Shown here in pieces: positions 55,825 through 64,000 of a DNA stretch of 64,000 nt (the first letter of the stretch is position 1; the number at the start of each line of letters is the position of its first letter). This DNA comes from Rhododendron vialii (lineage: Eukaryota > Streptophyta > Magnoliopsida > Ericales > Ericaceae). The position numbers and the translations under genes were made by a program. The DNA lies in contig NC_080567.1 of the NCBI RefSeq assembly GCF_030253575.1, positions 35,493,501-35,557,500 of the forward strand, in the 5' to 3' direction. Below the pieces are notes generated by a model, which worked only from the letters and a program-made list of their open reading frames with translations, searched no databases and had not been told where the DNA came from.

Positions 55825-57714
55825 GGTGTTCTCGTAAGTGTGTTTATATTTTGGCCAATTATTATATTATACACGATTCACAAATTTTTTGGTTCTGCTG
55901 CAGGAGTGTTGAATTTAACTAAATTCACCATCCCAGCATCTGGCTTATACTGTTATACGTTTTCCTTGCTAGAATACAGTATTGATACAGTATTACCGAG
56001 TGTTTTCAATGGCCTCGTTTTTGTTGCTTATGTATACTTGCAAACTTGGTTGCAGGAAACAGCAAAATCCCTGAGAGTGGAAGGCTTCTTGAAATGGCAC
56101 AATGCTTTGGTGCAGAAAATGTTACACTGTGAGGGAAAAAAAGACTAGAATCTGTAAATACTTGTTCTCGTGTTGGTCATATGGCTAGCCGTATCATCAG
56201 CTAGGGATAAATATTTTTCTGTTTTTGCAGATTTTGGGACATGCAGGATATTAATCAGAATTATTAAATAACGTATTTATAAATGGACTCTGTATTAAAT
56301 TTCTATTTGCCGGATGGTTTTATTTCTACATTGTCAGGTACAGGGGATAAAACTAATTACCACGGAACTTGTTTGGTTATTGGATTCCATGGTTTCCAGA
56401 ACTCATGGCAATGTTAGCATCCAAGCACTGGACAAAATTAAGTCCAGATTGGTTCACTTTTGGAATTTATGTGGTGGGGAAGTTTGGTGAGAAAGAAATT
56501 ATCAAGCAACTGTTTGGACGACCTTGTATTAGTCTGCCATTTTGTTTTGTTCAAAGTCAGTCTGATCGTTCAAGACTTCCAAACGAACTGATCTACCTAC
56601 AATCATGACTGCAGATAAACCAGCTTAACCCGCACTCTGCTTGCGAAAACTCGATTTCAGAATTGAGATCGACCAGTTACGTAAGCAGGTCGGGCTTAAC
56701 CGTACTTGCAAGTACATTGATCTTCAAAGCTTGTTTCCACTTGTTTTAGCGATCTTATATGCAATCATTGACTTGCATTTAGAAAAACATACTACTTGAT
56801 TTGTGCACGATTAAAAACTCAGTTGAGATACCAAGTTAATCAGTATTTTGGAACTCGTTACACTACACTTTTAAGCCTGAACTTGAACACCTGCATTCGG
56901 CTTGTTTCCCATAGCTGGAATGGATGTGGAATCAACCTGGCAAGCATATATATGCTCTAAGTACTTTGGGCATTTGCTTTTGATTGTTTTGATTTGCTTG
57001 TAAGGTGACACCTGATGCATAATGTTTTTGGGGTTAATTAACTCATCGAAACAAAGCAACTACAAGTGCAAGGGGCATACCGAGAGATACAACCAAAATA
57101 ATGCCAAATTATCCCCTAAGACCAAGCAAACAACAGAACACTCAAAAGGGCAACCAGGCAGCCAGAAGCCAACCTTGAACCACAAACACCTACACAAACT
57201 ACAGATGGTTAGAAAACTGCACACACTTTTAAGAAGCAGCAAACATTATCTGATGGATTTGTCATGAAAATCCGCCTATTGTTATTAGATTCCTTGATAT
57301 CACTCCATAAAGGCATGCAAGATCTCATATCGGAGCGAACTCTGGCAATATCCTCCAGGCCTCGATGCATAGTTGTGAAGGTCGTGGTGTTGGCATAGAT
57401 AATAGAATCAAGTTAGCCAACGAGAGAAGAAAATTCCTCTCCTGAATAATCAATCTTTCTCGAGAAGTACTCCGAAGCAAGGGCGGTCTCTCTATATTTG
57501 CCAGAAACATTAGAGGAGTAAAAGTGTAAATTATCAACGTTACGGTGTTTAGTAGGAGTAACTCATACTATAAGGGCCAAAGTGTTATTCATTAAAAAAA
57601 CTGTTAAAAAACTGATGGATGTACAATCATAAACCGCCAAAAGTTTACAACTTCACAGTCGCAAAACCCAAGGAAGGGTTTAAGGAGAGAGAGAAGGAGA
57701 GAGAGAAGGAGAAT
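55825..57714. other. Intergenic, no gene seen; possible LINE tail near 57020-57540
   Basis: 3' flank of the cyclase gene and spacer. The minus strand of about 57020-57540 has features of plant LINE 3' regions (IEAWRILPEFAP-like peptide, TTGTTTCGATGAG), but the frame is broken and the match is from memory only. Confidence 0.35.
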
Positions 57715-60700
57715 ATGGAGGGCGTATCCTACCAGCGATTCCCAAAGGTAAAAATCCGAGAGCTAAGAGACGACTACTGCAGGTTCGAGCTCCAAGACAC
57801 CGACGCGTCAATGGCCAACGCCCTCCGTCGAGTCATGATCGCCGAGGTCCCCACCGTCGCCATCGACCTCGTCGAGATCGAGGTCAACTCGTCGGTACTC
57901 AACGACGAGTTCATAGCCCACCGACTCGGGCTGGTCCCACTCACCAGCGACCGAGCCATGAGCATGCGGTTCGCCAGGGACTGCGACGCATGCGACGGTG
58001 ACGGACAGTGCGAGTTCTGCTCCTTGGAGTTTCACTTGAGGGCGAAATGTATTAACGACCAAACCCTAGATGTTACGAGCAAGGAGCTTATTAGTTCTGA
58101 TCACACTGTTGTCCCCGTCGAGTACCTAGATGTTACGAGCAGGGAGCGTATTAGTTCTGATCACACTGTTGTCCCCGACGACTTCTCTGATTCTGCTTTG
58201 GGTGAAGAGAATCCTGATCAAAAGTCGGTCTCTCGTGATCAAAAGTCAGGTCCCGTTCCGAAACACCTTTTTAAAAAATAAGTATTTATTTCATATTTTT
58301 AAACTAAAAAATAATGTAAATAAAAAATAATTTTAAATTTTTTTTTTTGCATCGTATTAAAGATCTCAATGAAATTTATCAAACAAGATTTATATTGCAT
58401 ATTTTTAAATTTTAATAAGCCTATAATTTTTGAGCTTGAAATTGCTTGCTTTTTTAAAAAATAAGGACTTAAAACCCGTTCTGGAACGGGGCGTTCAGTC
58501 TCCCTCCCTCTCTCTCTAGTCAAAAGTCAGTCTCCCTTAGATATATGGACTCTTCTGTACATGGACCCTGTATAAGAAATTAAGAACCTATGTTGGACAC
58601 CTGAACTTCTTTGTTTGAAGGGACTAATAATGAGGGGTATAGGGACTAATAATGAGGGGTATATATTCCGCTGATGCATATGCATGTTTAATGCAGGGAA
58701 AAAATTAATCAAACACCAGACACCAAATATGTGGTCACCTTGGACTAAAGTCCAATTCAGTAGTCATATCCGATCAAACAAATGGGTACTTTGGAGATGA
58801 GTCCTGGCTGTGATATTATAGTTGACTTTTTTAGTAGTTGGAGGTTACCTTAGAGTTATGGATGCATATAGTATGGATGAAATGTTCTATGAAACATTCT
58901 AGTTATCTAGTATAAGACTATACTAAAGAACGTGAATCTTTTGTTCTGTCTTGTGTCCTTGAAATAGGAATCAGATGAATCCGACAGTTGACGCATGCAC
59001 ACGACTGACAATCAAACCCAAGTCTACTAACGAAGTTGAAACCATTCAGTTTTGAGTAGTACCATTTTTTTATTTCCAGAATCAAAATTGTTGATACCGT
59101 ATGTTTGGTTGAAAATTTTGTTCTTATGATGTGACTGTAGCGTAATGATGATAGTTCTTTGTTGTAGAAGTAGTTCCGTGGTGTCTTAGGCCTAGATTGC
59201 CTAATTAAGCAGCTTGGCCTTTTGTTGTCTTATTCCAAAAAAAAATCGCATTTGTTAGTTTCGCGTCAAAGTTTTTGTGGATTATTGGTTCGTCTCAACG
59301 AACGGAATTGGCGAAGTAACATTTTTTTTACTTTAACCCAAATATCTTTGAAAAAATCCAAAATAAAGCCCAAAAAGCCGGCTTTGGGGGCTTTATCTTG
59401 GATATTTCTAAAAAAATTTGGGTAGAAGTAAAAATTTTGGGTTTTCCGATTCCTCTCGTCGAGACAAACCAGTAATCCACAAAAACTTGACACAAAACTA
59501 ACAAATGCAATTTTTTTGAATGAAGACAAAATAAAAGGCCAAGCTGCTTATTTAGGCCGAACTGGGCCTTATTTTAGGTGTTCCATGGTGTCTTATTTTA
59601 GGTGAAGAATGTAAAGTTGACATTGAATTCCACAAGCTACAAGGTCCATGTATTTCTACCAGTTACCAGACAGATAAAAGAAGGAAAAAGCCATTTTGTA
59701 TGATTTTTGATTTGATTACTATTGCTTTTGAGGAGGTTAAGGGAAAGAAATAGGGAAACATGTAAATCCAACAAAATGAACAGAAACTCCCTTTTGTTTA
59801 TCATTTTCTTTGCTGTTGGAAAGAGGAAATTGATCTTTTCCAGCTCAGCATTGATCAACTGCTTCCTTCAAAAGAAGAAATGGAAGATGAATACTGCAAT
59901 ATAATGAAGTTGTAAGCTGATTGCTTTGCTGTTGATATCTCACTTTTGGAATTGGTAAAACTTAACGTAGTCCAATAGTAGTATCAATCTTAATTCAGTG
60001 GATTTTTGTTGTTGTTGTTGAGATAATGTACAATTAGGCAATTAGCAAAAGTTGATTTATTTTTCTTCTCTACATGCGGTGGAGGTCACTATCCACGTTT
60101 ATGCATAGTATTGTTCTTTTCTTGTATCGATAATTGGAGATCCCAATATTAAATAATTAATTTTCTTTGAGTGTTTTTCATGTAATGGCAAGTTTTATTT
60201 TAATATTTATGTCATCAGCTTATATCCTCTGCGCACTTAATTGCCAACAGAATTAAAATTGTAGAAGTTGAGATACTATTGTTAATTGTGTATTCAGGGG
60301 GATTATAATTGTGAAGTTACGCCGCGGGCAAGAACTGAGGCTGAGAGCGATAGCCAGAAAAGGCATTGGAAAAGACCACGCAAAATGGTCTCCTGCAGCC
60401 ACTGTTACTTTCATGTATGATCCAGATATTCGTATCAATGAAGAGTTGATGCAGACCTTAACACTTAAGGACAAAAATGATTGGATTGATAGTAGTCCTA
60501 CCACGGTGTTTGGCATTGATCCTCGTACTCAGCAGGTTAGTTGAATTGTTGAAGTATCACATTTTGCATTTGGAGCAACACTTATCCATTTTGTGTCTCC
60601 ATCAACAAACTAATTTTGCATTTGGATCAGTACTCCTATTGGGATTAGGGTTTTGTAGGATTAACTTATAACCAAACCCCACCTTCCTGCAATTGTCAAA

Positions 60701-61553
60701 CCATGATGCCACACGTCACTCCATCAAAGTAGGTTTATACCTGCCAGGCTGCCACATTGGAGGTTTTATTTCGGAAAAAAATCTTTAGTAAATATATTGT
60801 CTGTTACTCTGAATTGCTCAATATAGAGCTCAGGGAAGAGTAGATTCTTACAATGGAAAAAAAAAAATTGCCAATCGGCAATCACCAATTTGTGGCTACA
60901 ATGTCGAACTCCAAGTTTAGTGGCTTACGTAACTACATTGTTTATGATCATGGCTTAATAAAAGTTTCAGTTAACGCCATGAAGGATTCACTTTTCCAGC
61001 ATTGGGTTATGAAATCAAAGTATATGGGTGCTTTATAAACAGCACTCCAAGAATGTTATGTACCATTCGCGCATCAGAATTATTAAAACAATGCATTCTA
61101 TAGGGTGATATTTTGTATTTTCGAAAACTATTATTCTGTTTGCTGTGTGTTTTTTTTATCTGATTGTTGTTTTGGTTTTGTTTAATTATGCACACCAATA
61201 CAGTCCAGCCTTCATAATGATCCTATAATTTTATGTGTCTTCCCAGTCACATTGTTGGTTTCTTTTTCCTCTTCTCCCAGGTTGTGATAATTGATCCTGA
61301 GGCATACACGTACGATGATGAAGTGATCAATAAAGCAGAGGCAATGGGAAAGCCAGGACTTGTTGAAATAGATGCCAAAGAAGACAGCTTCATATTCTCA
61401 GTGGAAACTACTGGCGCAATCAAAGCTTCTCAGTTGGTGCTGAATGCAATAGAGATTCTTAAACAGAAGCTAGATGCAGTTTGCCTGTCAGAGGATGCTG
61501 TGGAAGCTAATGAGCAGTTCGGGGAGTTGGGCGCACACATGCGAGGAGGGTGA
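57715..61553 (+). CDS. NRPB3: RNA polymerase II/IV/V subunit 3 (NRPB3/NRPD3/NRPE3 type)
   Basis: Three exons: 57715-58223, 60298-60535 and 61281-61553, giving 339 residues. The N-terminus [17 protein letters not shown], the alpha-like motif [20 protein letters not shown], four zinc ligands in [13 protein letters not shown] (Cys90, 93, 99, 102), exon 2 [20 protein letters not shown] and exon 3 [19 protein letters not shown] to [10 protein letters not shown] match Arabidopsis NRPB3 (At2g15430). The subunit pairs with subunit 11 to nucleate polymerase assembly in the nucleus. Arabidopsis is about 319 residues; the extra 20 come from a tandem repeat at 118-157. Exon 1 could instead end at 58244, in the same phase, adding seven residues, because the donor context GATCAAAA/GTC is duplicated; the length match favours 58223. 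ATG at 57715 lies in a GA-rich leader and gives the family start. Intron 1 (2 kb) carries a foldback element. Confidence 0.95.
58066..58185 (+). repeat. 60-bp in-frame tandem duplication in NRPB3 exon 1
   Basis: Units 58066-58125 and 58126-58185 each start CTAGATGTTACGAGCA and contain TTAGTTCTGATCACACTG. There are five differences in 60 bases, and all five change the amino acid (K/R, L/R, V/D, E/D, Y/F). They encode the repeated LDVTS(K/R)E(L/R)ISSDHTVVP segment. Confidence 0.95.
58262..58500. repeat. Dispersed repeat in NRPB3 intron 1
   Basis: AT-rich segment with GATCTCAATGAAATTTATCAAACAAGATT and TTTTTGAGCTTGAAATTGC. Related sequence, in inverse orientation, occurs at 47045-47225, with a weaker relative near 13965-14080. 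Probably a degenerate MITE family. Confidence 0.5.
59189..59575. mobile_element. Foldback element in NRPB3 intron 1
   Basis: Long inverted arms: AAGCAGCTTGGCCTTTT, GCATTTGTTAGTTT, GTTTTTGTGGATTA on the left and their complements on the right. A 15-bp sequence TTCC(G/A)TGGTGTCTTA lies on both sides (59174-59188 and 59581-59595). The central GCCCAAAAAGCCGGCTTTGG is itself palindromic. One arm recurs in TIC21 intron 1. Confidence 0.75.
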
Positions 61554-62402
61554 TCCCTTCATTAGACCAGACTCCTCAGTTGATTTCCTGGAATTTTGAA
61601 GGAATTCATTTTGCTTCCTTTTGCTCTGTGGGACGTGTTTTTGTCCAAATGTCTCTCTGCAAATGGTTCATAGATGATCATGTTTATAGCCGGTGTATAT
61701 GTCTTGAAATTTCTGGTAACAATTAGAACGCCTTTTTCTTTTGGATTACTTGTGTCAAATTGCATATATTACGTACTTTTGCGTTTAACCTGCAAGAAGT
61801 GCAAGCAAGAATTTAGGTGTTTGGAACTATCTAACTTGCATATTATGTGTGATGTTAGATTAATCTTGTTCGGAGTTGTTCTGGCCCTTTCCCTTTATCG
61901 TGTCGTTTTGGTTATCCCCTTTATCGTATTTTTTGGTGATTCTTTTCTTGACATGCGAGCGGAGTCTGGTTTGGTTTGGACACACATTCCAACGAGCTAC
62001 TGGAATAGAAGGAAATCCTTTAGTGCTCATTTCTTCTCAGTAATTGAAGACATTAAAAAGGTCGTATTCCTTAATGGAGATCGAAACGTCAGAACTGGAT
62101 ATCCGAACCCAAATCTGTCCTGGTGACCTTGCGAGCGACTCAAATATGTTATCCAAGATGTTTCAAAAGATATCGACTTCACTTTTGTGGCAGAAGTCTT
62201 GTATTAGTGGTGATACTCTTCTCTATAGCCCTGAAATTTGCAAGTCCTTGTTGGATTACTGTAAACGCGGGGCCGATGCATCACTGGCAATGGGGTACAT
62301 TGTAATCAATTGATATACGAAACTCATTGCTTCTGAATTTGTTTGATGAGAGTGAGTCTTTCGTTGTGGGAAAACATGATTGTATCGCTGTGCACAAACT
62401 GT

Positions 62403-62598
62403 CTAATAGGTGCAAGGAAAGTTCATGTTGTAGAAAGATGACAGAATCATTACCAATAGCTTGTACTTTTGTTGCATTAATCATTACCAAATTGATCATT
62501 ACCAACTTGTCTAATAAGTGCAAGGAAAGTTCCCGTCTTTCTCAATTCTGAATAACCGATAGCTAGTACTTTTGTTGCATTAATCATTACCAAATTGA
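62403..62598. repeat. About 105-bp tandem duplication
   Basis: CTAATARGTGCAAGGAAAGTTC occurs at about 62403 and 62511, and TACTTTTGTTGCATTAATCA at about 62463 and 62566, indicating two copies with small indels. Confidence 0.8.
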
Positions 62599-63171
62599 AT
62601 CCAGGGTCTGCCAAGGGGTGTCAAGCTTTTGATCTAGACTAGAATTCGTACGTGTAAAAGACGTGGATTGGTAGAACGGATTGTGTAAGTGCTCCATGGG
62701 ATTGCGGTTGAGGGCCTTGAAAAGCAAAAGGACAAGGCAAGACAAATGGTTAGACTTGTGCACTTGACAGAAGAAATTGGGTTGTGTCATTGTGATAAAA
62801 CCCGAAATCCCCAGATGTATTGCTAAACCATAGCTTCTAATGATGCATTTGGCAGAAACCCTTGCACTGTTGTTTTTATCAAAGGAGGTTTGGCCATTCT
62901 GTTTGGTAGAAGGGAGGTTAGCTTGTAATGCCAGAATTTACCATTAACCAATCTATAGAACAATTCCGAACAGCGTGGATCCTACAAAAATACATACATG
63001 TGAAAATGACCGAGAGTGTTTTGATCCAACGATTATGTTTGTAGCATCTAGGTACTGGTTATTGCCGGTTCAAAGTACATGGTAGTTCACTAAATGTTGT
63101 TCCTATTAGGTGCTATTAAGTTCACCATTTCAAAATTAATGTTTGAGCAAAGCTACCAACACAACTTTAAA

Positions 63172-63274
63172 ACATGACTCCGGAACAGATACAGTTAGGT
63201 CCGGAGCCGTTCGATGCACATGGGTCCACATGCATCAAACGGTTCTGGACGCGATTGTGCCTGAAGTCGTGTTT
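63172..63274. repeat. Hairpin element, AACGGTTTGATACACATG family, copy 2
   Basis: The arm ATGACTCCGGAACA...GGAGCCGTTCGATGCACATG pairs with CATGCATCAAACGGTTCTGG...GCCTGAAGTCGTG. The core resembles the hairpin at 24394-24488. Confidence 0.55.
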
Positions 63275-64000
63275 ATACACTTTTTGTTACTAATGTTTAG
63301 AGGGACTACATGTAGTTGCTTAGTCACTATCATCCTTGTGCATGTTCCTTACTAATTTAGGTGGATATTTTTGTTTCATGTATTTGGCTCTTTTATGTGC
63401 CCTGCATGCTAAGATTTGGCTCTTTTACAAACTACTATATCAATATGTAATGTGTCCAAACTTGCTGTACCTTATCAAATACTGTCTCAGACCTATCAAA
63501 CGAGTTGGCAGCTGAAACCATCTTTATTATTGTAGTGGTACAAATGTAAATTTGTTGTACCGTTTGATATATATCGAAATGCATTAATCTTCAGATAATC
63601 GTGGCAAATGGGCTGCAATTCAATGTTGCACACTTTTTTTTGTACAAGCTTAATATCAAACCGTATCCAATCAATGTGTCTTTCGACGGTCGATTTTCTT
63701 GGTGAGCTCTAAAAATGAATGATTCTGATAATTGTGTGGGCCCAAAAAGGCCTACAAATAGCTCAAATTGGACAAGGGAAGGAGACTGGGCAGGAGCTCC
63801 ATCCTGTTACCAAACACCCCTTTCCTATTAAGTCTACAATCCATATCATAGAGTAGGTTTGCTCACTCTAATCTGTCACGTAAAACATGCCACGTGGTAC
63901 TCCAGGAGTATTGAATAATTTTCCCAAAAGGAAACTTCTCTGTCAAAAGATACCCAAATCTTTGTCTGAGGAAGCAGACATGCTAGACAGGATGGCAACC

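Larger units (their letters stand above)
61554..64000. other. 3' flank of NRPB3 and spacer; possible gene start at the edge
   Basis: About 250 bases are likely NRPB3 3' UTR. No gene recognised beyond. The window ends GACAGGATGGCAACC, and a CCACGTGG G-box lies at about 63890, roughly 100 bases upstream; together they could mark the start of the next gene, but only three codons are visible. Confidence 0.35.

Noticed and set aside
61674-62313. Overlapping frames downstream of NRPB3
   Set aside because: Composition and position fit 3' UTR and spacer; no domain recognised.
1-64000. CRISPR array, prokaryotic operon or tRNA/rRNA gene
   Set aside because: No regularly spaced direct repeats of that kind and no complete cloverleaf or rRNA motifs; tRNA-like boxes belong to SINEs.

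Overview
This is a stretch of nuclear genome from a flowering plant, almost certainly a eudicot. The genes have short exons with GT..AG introns, AT-rich spacers, CT-rich leaders and many small DNA transposons and SINEs. Every gene I could name has a close Arabidopsis counterpart. No rRNA, tRNA gene, CRISPR array or prokaryotic operon was seen. Gene identities come from remembered protein families and exon-by-exon reading, not from a database search.

Layout. 1-3.3 kb: a LINE fragment in non-coding sequence, then the last exon of a PRKR-interacting-protein-1 homologue (+). 5.9-7.6 kb: a five-exon reticulon-like gene (+). 10.7-13.8 kb: TIC21, a chloroplast inner-envelope protein (-, four exons). 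14-19 kb: transposon and SINE debris. 19.4-24.3 kb: a leucine-rich-repeat receptor pseudokinase of the At4g34220/At2g15300 type (+). 25.6-28.5 kb: a SASA-type carbohydrate esterase like At4g34215 (-), followed by a decayed duplicate of its last exon. 29-31 kb: MITEs and an L1-like retroposon. 31.4-33.4 kb: the ribosome-biogenesis factor SLX9 (-, five exons). 35.4-37.0 kb: nested MITEs. 37.7-38.8 kb: an intronless LRR protein like At2g15320 (-). 39-47.8 kb: a repeat-rich zone with a duplicated block, retroposons, an Au-type SINE, an RCC1 exon remnant and an RNase H remnant. 48.0-55.8 kb: a CYCLASE1-type gene (+) with two complete, competing first exons. 57.7-61.6 kb: the third-largest-subunit gene of RNA polymerases II/IV/V (NRPB3 type, +). 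61.6-64 kb: no recognised gene; a new gene may begin at the very edge.

From memory, the gene order mirrors two Arabidopsis segments interleaved: At2g15280 (reticulon), At2g15290 (TIC21), At2g15300 (LRR kinase), At2g15320 (LRR) and At2g15400/15430 (polymerase subunit 3); and At4g34180 (cyclase), At4g34215 (esterase) and At4g34220 (LRR kinase). The window therefore looks like the unfractionated ancestral version of a region that was duplicated and then sorted between two chromosomes in Arabidopsis. The genes do not form one pathway; they are ordinary housekeeping, envelope, ER and cell-surface genes that happen to be neighbours.

The observations most worth checking are the doubled first exon of the cyclase gene, the 60-bp in-frame duplication inside the polymerase subunit (five differences between copies, all amino-acid changing), and a duplicated intergenic block in which one copy preserves the empty sites of three insertions carried by the other.
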